DNA of 33,284 nucleotides from a virus: positions 1 to 33,284 of IMG/VR virus record IMGVR_UViG_3300033553_000531; one strand, 5' to 3'. The notes below the pieces were generated by a model. The model ran no database searches, was not told where the DNA came from, and was given only the letters and a program-made list of their open reading frames with translations. Position numbers and translations under genes: made by a program. Of the stretch, positions 25,380-33,182 are shown one piece after another. Within the stretch, counting starts at the first letter, position 1; every line of letters starts with the position of its first letter.

Positions 25380-27281
25380 ATGCAAGGTACAGTTTGGGAA
25401 TTCGATCTAAGGTATAAGCAATCAGACTTTAATAAGTTAAATAAAAATTTTGATACAATGGATCGAAAGGTTGCTGGAGTAGAAGGCAATACTTCGAGAA
25501 TCTTTGATACGATGGGTAAGAAGGCTAATAAATTTGGCTCTAACTTTAAGAAAAACCTTGCAGGAATAAGTAATGAATTGCCAGGCGTTGGTCATGGATT
25601 AGCTTTATTATCAAATCCACTAACAATAGTAGCAGGTGTAGCTATTGGGGCAGTAGCAGCAATTAAAAAAGCGAGTAAAGAACAGGCTATATTTAATAAT
25701 GAATTTTTAGAACTTCAAAACTTAAACCTTGACAAAACAGATAAGGAAATTGACGATTTAAGATCTAGAGTATTAGGAATCTCATTTGACAAAGCTTTGA
25801 ATCCTCAAAAAACAAGTAAAGCGTTTTTTGATGTTCAGTCGGCAACAGGCAAGTATGGGTATGAAGTAGAACAGACTGTTGGTAAAATTGGGGTGTTTGC
25901 TCGAACTATGAAAGCTGACTTTAATACAGCGGTTGAAGGTGGAGCTAAAGCAATGGGTATTTTTGGGTTCTCATCCAATCAATTAGATGACTATTTAGCT
26001 TCTTCTTTTAAAACGGTGCAAGTTGGGGTAACGACTTTTGATCAACTATCTAAAGTTCAGGTGGAATATCTAAACTCAGCTAAATCTGCTGGACAAGGGT
26101 TTGATGAAGCCAATAAACTTTTCTCTGTATTTAGTAAGAATGCAAAATCGGTAGATATTGCAGCCAATTTAACAAAGACTGCATTTGAAGACTTAGGTAA
26201 ACAAAGTACTCAAAAAGGATTGAAAAACATAGGAGTCAATCTGTTTGATGCTACTGGAAAGATGAAAGGCTTAGATGCCATTGCTTCTGAAATTGTACCG
26301 AAATTATCTAACATGAATGATGCTGACTTTTCTAAGCTTAAAGAAGAGATCGGAGGTTCTGAGGGGATTAGAGGTTTATTGGATCAGCTTAAAAATAGTG
26401 GCGAAAATGTATTAGATACTTTTAAAGCATTTGATAACACTGAGTTTGATTTTGATACAGCATTAAAAAACGCCAATGGCGATTTAACTATAATGAGTGA
26501 AATCGTTGATAATAAACTAACAGCATCTTGGATAAGATTTGGAGAAGCAATAACACCAATGTTACTAAAAATGAAAACACTTGCTTCTAGTCTATTAAAC
26601 GTTGTGAGTGGAGTTGCTAATAGCATTAGTTACTTGTCAAACACTAATGAAGGATATAGAAAACAAAAGCAAGAACAAAATCAAGCAGTCTATTCTAGTT
26701 TCAATAATGAGTTATCTAAATCATTTAAGTCAAATGATGATATAAATAATTTTTTAAATAGTCCAAAAAGTGACCAAGAAAAACTTATTAACAGCCTTAA
26801 AAATAGCTTTTCTGACAAGAAAAAAACTGCGTCTAATACTCTTTCAGAAATAAATGGACAATGGTTTCCTAATAAAAAAATACAGAACCATTTTACCGCT
26901 AGAAACAAGTCTTACCAGTCACTAACAGAAATGTTGACCGCTGTAGAAAAAGGCGGTTCAATAGAAGATCTATTTAAGCAAGTTGGATTTAACATTCAAG
27001 GTAGTGGAGGTGCTCCAAATACTAATACAACAGGCTTAGGTGTTCCAACACAAACTGACGAAGGTGGAACAGGATCTTCAAACAAAGGAGGACTTGCTGG
27101 CATTTATGCTGCTGCTGATAAAGTAAGAAATGTAACTGTTAATATTCAAAACTTAGTGGAGAAGTTTACAGTACATACAGAAAACGGAGAAGGACTATCT
27201 TCTGATGAAATACTACACAAGATTGAAGAGGTTCTAATAAGAGCGGTAAATGATGCAGAATTAACACTAAGTAATAACTAA
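25380..27281 (+). CDS. tail tape measure protein
   Basis: 633 residues of the TP901/tape-measure type. Coiled N-terminus (NKLNKNFDTMDRKVAGVE), a hydrophobic stretch LALLSNPLTIVAGVAIGAVA at about 74-93, a TMP core with FFDVQSATGKYGYEVEQTVGKIGVFA and AMGIFGFSSNQLDDYL, and a low-complexity, Gly/Asn-rich region before a C-terminal helix. It sets tail length. At this size it predicts a short contractile tail of roughly 95 nm if 0.15 nm per residue applies. Oddly it is coded on the opposite strand from sheath, tube and chaperone, away from its usual place after the chaperone pair. Confidence 0.85.
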   Translation: MQGTVWEFDLRYKQSDFNKLNKNFDTMDRKVAGVEGNTSRIFDTMGKKANKFGSNFKKNLAGISNELPGVGHGLALLSNPLTIVAGVAIGAVAAIKKASKEQAIFNNEFLELQNLNLDKTDKEIDDLRSRVLGISFDKALNPQKTSKAFFDVQSATGKYGYEVEQTVGKIGVFARTMKADFNTAVEGGAKAMGIFGFSSNQLDDYLASSFKTVQVGVTTFDQLSKVQVEYLNSAKSAGQGFDEANKLFSVFSKNAKSVDIAANLTKTAFEDLGKQSTQKGLKNIGVNLFDATGKMKGLDAIASEIVPKLSNMNDADFSKLKEEIGGSEGIRGLLDQLKNSGENVLDTFKAFDNTEFDFDTALKNANGDLTIMSEIVDNKLTASWIRFGEAITPMLLKMKTLASSLLNVVSGVANSISYLSNTNEGYRKQKQEQNQAVYSSFNNELSKSFKSNDDINNFLNSPKSDQEKLINSLKNSFSDKKKTASNTLSEINGQWFPNKKIQNHFTARNKSYQSLTEMLTAVEKGGSIEDLFKQVGFNIQGSGGAPNTNTTGLGVPTQTDEGGTGSSNKGGLAGIYAAADKVRNVTVNIQNLVEKFTVHTENGEGLSSDEILHKIEEVLIRAVNDAELTLSNN

Positions 27282-27796
27282 TGCCATTACATCATAGTTC
27301 AAATATAGAAAAGCAAATAAGATCATTAAAGAATCTATTTAACAATCAAGCTCCTCGTATTGTTGGGATTGAAGCAAAGAACTTCTTTAAAGACAACTTT
27401 AACAAACAAGGATTTGATGATCTTGGTGTTGAACCTTGGAAAGAAAGAAAAACTAAAGATAAGAACAACAAAAGGGATAGAGCGATTTTAGTTAAATCTG
27501 CTAGACTTAAAAAATCTATTCAGTATAAGCTGATAGGTAAAGGGAGAGTTTATGTTTATTCTGCAGATGTTCCTTATGCAAAAATACATAATGAAGGTGG
27601 AACAATTCAAGGAACATTTAATGTTAGAACTCATACAAGAACCAGGAGAGGAAAACGTACTGAAGTTAAAAGTCATAAAAGAACTGTAAATACTAAAATT
27701 CCAAAACGTCAATTCATGGGTAACAGTAAGACATTGAATTTAAAAATAGAGAAAGAGCTAAAGCGTAGAATTAATAAAATAATGAATAATGTATAG
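27281..27796 (+). CDS. virion morphogenesis protein (Mu gpG-like)
   Basis: 171 residues, TAATG overlap with the tape measure gene. Pattern of the phage virion morphogenesis family: FKDNFNKQGFDDLGVEPWKERK, LVKSARLKKSIQYKL, YSADVPYAKIHNEGG, PKRQFMGNSKTL. Such proteins (Mu gpG, P2 gpS) act in tail completion and head-tail joining. The C-terminus is strongly basic. Confidence 0.85.
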   Translation: MPLHHSSNIEKQIRSLKNLFNNQAPRIVGIEAKNFFKDNFNKQGFDDLGVEPWKERKTKDKNNKRDRAILVKSARLKKSIQYKLIGKGRVYVYSADVPYAKIHNEGGTIQGTFNVRTHTRTRRGKRTEVKSHKRTVNTKIPKRQFMGNSKTLNLKIEKELKRRINKIMNNV

Positions 27797-28349
27797 AGAT
27801 CCATATTTAAAAATAGCAACACAATTAGATGTTAAACTTAACTTAACTTCAGTTACTACAGTTCATGGCAAATTACAATTTATAGCTCCTTACAATAATC
27901 AGTTTAATTCTTCCGAATTAGAGCATACACTTCCAAAACCTGCTATATTAATTCAGTTCTCTGACAGCGACTGGAAAAGCAAAGGGAAAAACCAACAAGA
28001 AGCATTAACGGCTATAAAATTTCATGTTGCTCAGCATAATATTGCTGATGATAATTTTTATAGTGCTGATAATACTGAAGCCTTAAAAATTGATGCTTAT
28101 ATGGATTTAGTACATGTTGCTTTGCAGGGATTTTCAGCTATTGGACTAAGTGCTTTAAACAGAACTAGAAGTTATCAAGATGAATCGCATGATCATATAT
28201 TTGTTCATGTTATGGAATACGAAGCTAAAATTAGCGACTGTAGTGCAGACATTACACAAAACTATGTTGATTTTAATGCAATCTTAGAGGTTAAAGAAGA
28301 TGTTGTGCCTATTATTACAACTAGCTCTCCTTTTATAGCTAAAACTTAA
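27789..28349 (+). CDS. tail terminator-like protein (Mu gp37 position)
   Basis: 186 residues, starting 8 bp inside the gpG-like gene. Alpha/beta layout with HTLPKPAILIQFSDSDW, AIKFHVAQHNIADDNF, MDLVHVALQGFSAIGLSALNRTRSY and a conserved-looking end HDHIFVHVMEYEAKI, as in gp37/DUF1834-type proteins that close the head-proximal end of tails. Last gene of the rightward block; its stop is overlapped by the convergent gene. Confidence 0.65.
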   Translation: MYRDPYLKIATQLDVKLNLTSVTTVHGKLQFIAPYNNQFNSSELEHTLPKPAILIQFSDSDWKSKGKNQQEALTAIKFHVAQHNIADDNFYSADNTEALKIDAYMDLVHVALQGFSAIGLSALNRTRSYQDESHDHIFVHVMEYEAKISDCSADITQNYVDFNAILEVKEDVVPIITTSSPFIAKT

Positions 28350-28768
28350 TTAAATAGGGTTAGTTCCTTTTGTGTCTTATAATAACTCCACTTCATAACT
28401 ATTAACTCAGTTGTACGTGGCAATAAATAGAACTCTTCATTACTTAGAGTATTTAAAGCATCATCTATTCGCTGTCTTTTTTCTTCGGTTAGGTATTCAA
28501 AACGTTTGATTAACTTATTGTTGCGAGCCTGCATTAAACTAATGCCTTCTTTCTTTTTTACGCACAATGGTCTGCGGGGTAAATCGACATTATTATCTCT
28601 TAAAATTTGTTTGATTGTTCGTTCTTCTAAAAAAAAGTAACTCCATTGCAGTTCGGTCATAACATCGTCGAATCTCTTTCTCTTTACATCATATAAATGA
28701 GTATAAGTTTCAACAATTTTTTTATTTCTTTTCTCTAATAATTCTAAATCCCAAGTGCTGTGGCTCAT
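28346..28768 (-). CDS. phage-associated protein with duplicated helical unit
   Basis: About 140 residues from the ATG at 28768 (MSHSTWDLELLEKRN); a TTG at 28777 is also in frame. It has two related segments: RNKKIVETYTHLYDVKRKRFDDVMTEL ... YFFLEERTIKQIL, and RNNKLIKRFEYLTEEKRQRIDDALNTL ... FYLLPRTTELIV. Each looks like a small helical DNA-binding unit. It is convergent with the late block and could be the last surviving gene of a leftward early operon, cut off by IS30. I do not recognise the family for certain. Confidence 0.6.
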   Translation of the reverse strand: MSHSTWDLELLEKRNKKIVETYTHLYDVKRKRFDDVMTELQWSYFFLEERTIKQILRDNNVDLPRRPLCVKKKEGISLMQARNNKLIKRFEYLTEEKRQRIDDALNTLSNEEFYLLPRTTELIVMKWSYYKTQKELTLFN

Positions 28769-28855
28769 TCGTAACAAAGTAGTGGTTCTTTATTAAATAC
28801 TTTTTGAAAGAGTTGAGGGTTACAAAAAATCAATATTTATTTATTAAATAGCTGC

Positions 28856-29951
28856 ATTCAAGGTTCTAACGCAACAAACCGTTGCTATTTAATTAAGATA
28901 CTAAGCTACATTTTTTAATTCAAAATTCATCATTTCTGTAGGAGTTTTATATCCAATAATTTTTCTTGGTCTATTGTTTAATTTTTCTTGAATATATTCG
29001 AGTTGACTTAATGTTATTTCGTTAAAATTTGTTCCCTTAGGAAGGTATCTTCTAATTAAGCCGTTTGTATTTTCATTAGTCCCTCTTTCCCAAGATGAAT
29101 ATGGATGAGCAAAGTAAATTTTCATTCCAGTTTTTTTGGTTATTTTTTCGTGCCTAGCCATTTCAATTCCGTTGTCGTATGTCATAGATTTTTTGAAGAC
29201 CGGATTAAGTTTATTCAGTATTTTACTAAATTCTTTAGCCACTTCATTTGCTTTTTTTGACTCTAATTTTACTATTAAGGTATATCTAGATTTACGTTCT
29301 ACAATGGTTCCAATTGCGCTTTTATGGTTCTTTCCAATAACTAAATCTCCTTCCCAATGACCAATTTCTTTTCTTAGTTCAATATGCTTGGGTCTACTGT
29401 CTATACTGACTTGATTAATGATTTTACTACCTCCTCCTCGTCTCTTTTTAATGAGGTTTCTCCTTGCTTTTTTTCTAACAAGTAGTTTTATTAGTTTTCT
29501 GTTTAGACTAGCTTGAGGCCTGGTGTATATATGTCTATAAATAGATTCATGAGAAATTCTCATTATAGGGTTATTTGGATAATCTTCCTTAATTCTTCCT
29601 GCTATTTGTTCAGGCGTCCAATCCGATAAAAGGCCTCTGTAAACATAAATTTTCAATAATGAATATGAACTTATTTTATCAAGATTTCTCTTGTTTAAAT
29701 AATTGTCTTTAGCATTCCAGTGAGCTAATTCTGCATCATATTTATCCGTCTTATTACTTACCCATTTATTAACTTCTCTAGAGATTGTTGAACGTGATCT
29801 GTGGAGAGTTTTTGCAATGTATGACTTCGTCTTTTTCTCTACTAAAAGAGTCTCTATTTGGACACGTTCTTTGTGAGTAAGTCTACTATTCTTTTTTCTA
29901 ATCATTTGTACAAATCTATTAATTTAGATTTGTTGCGTTAAGTTCTTGAAT
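28856..29951 (-). mobile_element. IS30-family insertion sequence
   Basis: 1096 bp bounded by 25-bp imperfect inverted repeats: ATTCAAG...TAACGCAACAAACC (28856-28880) and its counterpart at 29927-29951. It holds one intact transposase. Flanking triplets (TGC on the left, AGA on the right) do not match, so no target duplication is visible. This suggests that one flank was lost by an IS-mediated deletion or other rearrangement. Confidence 0.85.
28901..29905 (-). CDS. IS30-family transposase
   Basis: 334 residues, complete. An N-terminal HTH (LTHKERVQIETLLVEKK, SYIAKTLHRSRSTISREVNKW) binds the terminal repeats. The DDE core shows the first Asp in GHWEGDLVIGKNHKSAIGTI, the second in MTYDNGIEMARH and the Glu in WERGTNENTNGLIRRYLP. 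The end reads LEYIQEKLNNRPRKIIGYKTP as in other IS30 members. Length normal; probably active. Confidence 0.96.
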   Translation of the reverse strand: MIRKKNSRLTHKERVQIETLLVEKKTKSYIAKTLHRSRSTISREVNKWVSNKTDKYDAELAHWNAKDNYLNKRNLDKISSYSLLKIYVYRGLLSDWTPEQIAGRIKEDYPNNPIMRISHESIYRHIYTRPQASLNRKLIKLLVRKKARRNLIKKRRGGGSKIINQVSIDSRPKHIELRKEIGHWEGDLVIGKNHKSAIGTIVERKSRYTLIVKLESKKANEVAKEFSKILNKLNPVFKKSMTYDNGIEMARHEKITKKTGMKIYFAHPYSSWERGTNENTNGLIRRYLPKGTNFNEITLSQLEYIQEKLNNRPRKIIGYKTPTEMMNFELKNVA

Positions 29952-29972
29952 AGAGGCGTCATTTTTGTTATT

Positions 29973-30173
29973 GTGTACAACGTTAAGGCTATGGTTTTGT
30001 TTGGGTTTAGAAAGCACTTCACTTTCGTTTTTCTAACGAGCCACAACTTTGTTTTTCTTTGTAAATTTATTACTTTATCAAACAAAATCAATTTTTTGGC
30101 GGACTTTCTTTTAAGCAGCTCGTTCTAAATTGTCCCTTCACCCCAAATAAACTATAGGTAGTGTTGTGTGCCG
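29973..30173. repeat. attC-like long palindrome, element C
   Basis: About 200 bp. The outer arms are related inversely (TACAACGTTAAGGCTATGG on the left; ACTATAGGTAGTGTTGTGTG on the right), and an inner TTTTTGGCGG stretch matches the core layout of elements A and B. It starts 22 bp from the IS30 end. No ORF inside. Confidence 0.5.
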
Positions 30174-30607
30174 TTTTGTTCTTCATTAAATTCAGCTATT
30201 CATCTTTTAAATCAACCCGTTTGCAAAGGTATCTTTTAGACAATTTTTTGCAAAGGATATAGCTGGCAGTTTTTGTGCTCAAAAAACATTGTGGGAATCA
30301 ATCAGACCGAAAACCTAAGTGATAGATTTCCGAATCAATCCAAGCGATGCTTTTTCGCAAGCAGAAACCTTGAATAATCGTTTAAAATACAAAAAAAAAA
30401 TCTTGATTATTTATTGCGTTTCGTGGGAATTAATCAAACCGAGACCAAAGTGATAGTTTTGCGAATCAATGAGTTTATAGATTTACAAACACAACCAAAA
30501 GTAATTAAATTCTAAGCTTTCAAGTTGATAGATTTGGGAATCAAATACTCTAATAGTTTTTCTATGTTATTTGGAATAAACACCTTTTAAATATTTTTTC
30601 TCGATGG
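30174..30607. other. gene-free cassette-like stretch with GAATCAAT repeats
   Basis: 434 bp without a supported gene. A 48-50-bp imperfect direct repeat occurs at 30291-30340 and 30423-30470 (GTGGGAATYAATCARACCGA ... AGTGATAG ... CGAATCAAT), and a third partial copy is near 30523-30547. The octamer GAATCAAT or a one-base variant appears five times. It lies between two attC-like palindromes, so it may be a cassette with no gene or with a decayed one. Confidence 0.45.
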
Positions 30608-30802
30608 CATCACAACGATTCTTATATGGCAAGTATGGCAGTGAAACGCACTGCAATTTCAATTTTGCACATAGCCAAATTTACGATTTTGTTTTTAATT
30701 TTTTCGTTATAAAAGCCAAATTGTAAATTTGGCGGAGTAGGTAGGTAACGCTGAACCTTCTTAACCTACTAAGCGCCATATTTGCTATATAAACTGTTAT
30801 GC
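30608..30802. repeat. attC-like long palindrome, element A
   Basis: About 190 bp. CACAACGATTCTTATATGGC on the left and the inverse of AAACTGTTATGC on the right form the outer arms. The inner hairpin GCCAAATTTACGATTT (30674-30689) / AAATTGTAAATTTGGC (30718-30733) has one mismatch. The right end lies 6 bp from the stop codon of the next gene. Confidence 0.6.
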
Positions 30803-30808
30803 ACTTTT

Positions 30809-31468
30809 TTATTTATTTTTAATTGCAGATATTATTGGAATTGAAGATGATGCTAAAATAAGAACCGGAAAGATCCTCATTTGTTCAGTTAGAAGCATGT
30901 AAATAGCGAGTACGTTCAGAATTAGAATTAATACTCCAAAAATTTTGCCTGCTTTTGTTTTATAAAATGACTTTTCTAGAATTGGCGAGTCTGAGTTATT
31001 GTTCATTTTATTGATGTGCTCTAAGAATTTGGATTTAAATTTGAAATAATGGGCGCTCTTCTTCTCGTTGTCAAGCCCAGTTAAATGAATTGATTTCCCA
31101 GAATTGAATCTTATTGTTAGAGTGTCAAAATACAAAGTGTTAAATGTTTTATATGAACTAATGTCACTCCAATAATAATTGCTTTCTCCAATTTGTATAG
31201 ACTCTTGATTAACTGCTAAATGTTCTGTGTATTGACTTACTTTAAAAGCGATATAAGCACCAAACAATAGAATGAATATAATGACGCCAGCAATTATACG
31301 TAGCGTGTTCTTATTTTCTATTTGCTCGAGAGGATAGTACTTTAAGAATACTATGAGAACAATAGCAATTGGCAGAAAAACAAAAGCCAATTTCTTTCTT
31401 GATATTAAAATGTCCTTTTTCAGTTTATTTGGTTGTGCATAACGATTCTTGTATGTTTTGTAGGGCAT
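30809..31468 (-). CDS. membrane protein with PH-like domain, single-gene cassette
   Basis: 219 residues. Two hydrophobic helices near the start (FVFLPIAIVLIVFLKYY, IIAGVIIFILLFGAYIAF), then a cytosolic beta-rich part (about 90-150: EHLAVNQESIQIGESNYYWS, LTIRFNSGKSIHLTGL) like bacterial PH-like domains, then two more helices (IFGVLILILNVLAIYMLL, FPVLILASSSIPIISAI). Its first 12 codons lie in the outer arm of palindrome B, and no other ATG is near, so the element appears to supply the start. Its stop lies beside palindrome A. Function unknown. Confidence 0.7.
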   Translation of the reverse strand: MPYKTYKNRYAQPNKLKKDILISRKKLAFVFLPIAIVLIVFLKYYPLEQIENKNTLRIIAGVIIFILLFGAYIAFKVSQYTEHLAVNQESIQIGESNYYWSDISSYKTFNTLYFDTLTIRFNSGKSIHLTGLDNEKKSAHYFKFKSKFLEHINKMNNNSDSPILEKSFYKTKAGKIFGVLILILNVLAIYMLLTEQMRIFPVLILASSSIPIISAIKNK

Positions 31469-31630
31469 TGAAAAGCGCTTTGCTTTCAGGTTTGCTCTAA
31501 GCCAAATTTACAATTTTGTTTTTACATTTTATTTGTATTAAAGCCAAATTGTAAATTTGGCGGTGCTAGTAAGAAACCTAGACTCCCTACAAACCTCTGC
31601 TGGCCCTATGAAATATACAAACTGTTAGGC
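31437..31630. repeat. attC-like long palindrome, element B
   Basis: 194 bp with ends GCATAAC (31437) and GTTAGGC (31624-31630). Outer arms pair over about 30 bp with few mismatches (TTGTATGTTTTGTAGGGC against GGCCCTATGAAATATACAAA), and a perfect 16-bp inner hairpin joins 31501-31516 to 31546-31561. It overlaps the start of the membrane-protein gene and the stop of the fic gene. Confidence 0.65.
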
Positions 31631-32872
31631 GTTGTTATACATTTCAACTTCCTTGTCTCCTGGGTATAGACCAGGGAATATCATAGGAGAATACTTTATT
31701 GGGTAGTTAACGTAATACATCATTGCTGGACCCTCTCTTTTTTGTGAAATCAATCCCATTTTTGTTAATTTATCTGTAGTTATTTTTACAGTTTTATCTG
31801 ATGTGCTTGTAATTCTCATAGCATCTCCCTTACTAATTTTGCCTTTTAGGAATAAGTCGCTAAGTATGAACTGGGCCTCAGGTCTTAATTCTCCTTTGTT
31901 TACCATCAAATTTGTAAAACTTTCAATACGAGAAAGTATATTGTTTGTATCAATGGTTGTGAACATAAAATCTGTTTGATCAATAGCGACTTCTAGAAAG
32001 AATTTACAAAATTGGATAAGTTTTTTATTAGATAGATTTCCTCTACCATCATAATCGTTATATCTTGTTGAATCGGCTTGGGCGAGATTACTCTTGTAAT
32101 CCTCGTTTCTTCTTGCGAGTCCTCTTGAAATTGACCATAAGCCAGCAGAGTCTAGACCTTCGTAAGCAAAAGAAGCATCAGAAAATAAACGAATAACTCT
32201 TCCATTACCATCTAAAAATGGGTGGATCCATGCTAGTCTGTGGTGTGCTGCTGCAATAGAAATAATTCGTCTAATTTTTGATTTATTAGTGATGCTTTTA
32301 GGATCATAAAATGACTCAAACCTATTGGTAAATAACTCAAGATTACCAGAGAATGGAGCAATATGTCTTCCTACTTGAACTTCACAATCTCGAAATTCAC
32401 CAGGGACAATAATCTTTATTTCTCCTTGCTTTGTTTTAGACTCTTTAAAATTGTCAGGCAAATGGTCGTAAAATCTTTTGTGAATAGATTTTAAATAATT
32501 CATTGATGTAGGGTTGGCTTCAGGGGCACCTTTTATTATCTCTTCTGAAATACTCTTATGTAGGTTAATGTGTGCTTGTGCCTCTAGTTGCAAATCACGT
32601 TTTGTTTTATCATCGGAATAATCATTGTTTAAGGCACGTGCAATGTCAATTGGATGTGTATCATGTCCTTCTATTAAATTTGAATAATAACTATTCATTG
32701 GGCGAAGAAACTCTGCAATTGCTTTTCGTGTTTCTATATTCAGTACTCCAGAAAGTTTTCCGGACTTACTAATTAACTCAATTGCGAGGTGCTCAAGTTC
32801 ACCAGTATCATCCATAGGGAATAAAGGCTCCATAGCGTCAGGAGTCATATAATATTCTATCAACTTATCCAT
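31625..32872 (-). CDS. Fic family protein (class II) with winged-helix C-terminus
   Basis: 415 residues from the ATG at 32872; a TTG at 32881 also opens the frame but lies on the promoter box. The Fic core motif is HPFLDGNGR (217-225). An N-terminal inhibitory motif SNLIEG (64-69, pattern S/T-xxx-E-G/N) marks a class II, self-inhibited enzyme. Fic enzymes transfer AMP or other nucleotides to protein hydroxyls. Residues 330-400 form a winged helix (GDAMRITSTSDKTVKITTDKLTKMGLI), so it may also bind DNA. Its last codons AAC GCC TAA are part of the GCCTAAC core of palindrome B. Confidence 0.93.
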   Translation of the reverse strand: MDKLIEYYMTPDAMEPLFPMDDTGELEHLAIELISKSGKLSGVLNIETRKAIAEFLRPMNSYYSNLIEGHDTHPIDIARALNNDYSDDKTKRDLQLEAQAHINLHKSISEEIIKGAPEANPTSMNYLKSIHKRFYDHLPDNFKESKTKQGEIKIIVPGEFRDCEVQVGRHIAPFSGNLELFTNRFESFYDPKSITNKSKIRRIISIAAAHHRLAWIHPFLDGNGRVIRLFSDASFAYEGLDSAGLWSISRGLARRNEDYKSNLAQADSTRYNDYDGRGNLSNKKLIQFCKFFLEVAIDQTDFMFTTIDTNNILSRIESFTNLMVNKGELRPEAQFILSDLFLKGKISKGDAMRITSTSDKTVKITTDKLTKMGLISQKREGPAMMYYVNYPIKYSPMIFPGLYPGDKEVEMYNNA

Positions 32873-32878
32873 ATTGAA

Positions 32879-32886
32879 CAAAGTTA
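32879..32886 (-). promoter_or_regulatory. promoter -7 box of the fic gene
   Basis: TAACTTTG on the minus strand is a perfect TAnnTTTG box. It ends 6 bp before the ATG at 32872, so the message would be nearly leaderless. No clear -33 TTG box is seen at the right distance. Confidence 0.5.
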
Positions 32887-32906
32887 CGAAAATCTATTCA
32901 TATTTC

Positions 32907-32990
32907 GGTGGTTATTCCGGTAGTTATTCCGGTGGTTATTCCGGTAGTTATTCCGGTAGTTATTCCGGTGGTTATTCCGGTAGTTGTTAA
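32907..32990 (+). repeat. 12-bp tandem repeat upstream of fic
   Basis: Six full copies and a seventh partial copy of GGTRGTTATTCC, R being A or G in the order G A G A A G A. It starts 20 bp upstream of the fic -7 box. A length-variable array here could alter fic promoter spacing. It is not coding: the minus-strand frame meets TGA before the fic start and the plus-strand frame has no start codon. Confidence 0.9.
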
Positions 32991-33033
32991 TAACTCATAG
33001 AGATGTAGTAGTGGTTTTGTAGTCCAAATAGAC

Positions 33034-33077
33034 TAACTTTGTATCATACAGTGTAAACAAAGTTTACACTGTATGAT
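33034..33077 (+). promoter_or_regulatory. promoter-like box overlapping a 35-bp palindrome (operator-like)
   Basis: TAACTTTG (33034-33041) precedes a perfect inverted repeat: ATCATACAGTGTAAAC (33043-33058), AAA, GTTTACACTGTATGAT (33062-33077). The palindrome covers the expected transcription start, the common place for a dimeric repressor site. It has no T-run, so is unlikely to be a terminator. No gene follows rightwards within the window. Confidence 0.5.
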
Positions 33078-33182
33078 AGGTTTAATTCAAATTTTCCCCA
33101 GAATTACGTTTAATTAGTAGTCTTTATAAGTGCTTAGGTATGGGGCGTAATATTGTGTTGGATGTATAGATTTCCCAATAAC

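Larger units (their letters stand above)
6877..28777. mobile_element. Mu-like prophage, structural half only
   Basis: The span from the cas9 break to the last phage-like gene carries a near-complete set of Mu-type virion genes: terminase, DUF935 portal, MuF, protease with nested scaffold, capsid, sheath, tube, gp44/45/46/47-like baseplate proteins, gpG. There are two divergent blocks from 20137-20303. The left edge is inferred from the end of Cas9 similarity (about 6870-6880) and a pair of 12-bp direct repeats at 6877-6888 and 6899-6910. The right edge is uncertain because IS30 lies at 28856. No transposase A, ATPase B, repressor or Mor-like activator of known type is in the window, so the element is probably defective. 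Confidence 0.8.

Noticed and set aside
28853-29954. Target-site duplication around IS30
   Set aside because: Two- and three-base flanks differ on the two sides at every reasonable end position.
30011-30025. GAAAGCACTTCAC, a 12 of 13 match to the complement of the CRISPR repeat 5' half (possible tracrRNA anti-repeat)
   Set aside because: Such a match is expected by chance when all repeat positions are tried in 33 kb of AT-rich DNA. It lies inside palindrome C, far from the cas locus, with no extension of the pairing.
32873-32881. TTG start for fic at 32881
   Set aside because: It lies on the TAACTTTG promoter box; the ATG three codons later fits the usual fic N-terminus.
32907-32990. 12-bp repeat as a coding repeat (Gly-Ile-Thr-Thr or Gly-Ser-Tyr type)
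   Set aside because: The minus-strand frame meets a TGA before the fic start, and the plus-strand frame has no start codon and ends at once in TAA.
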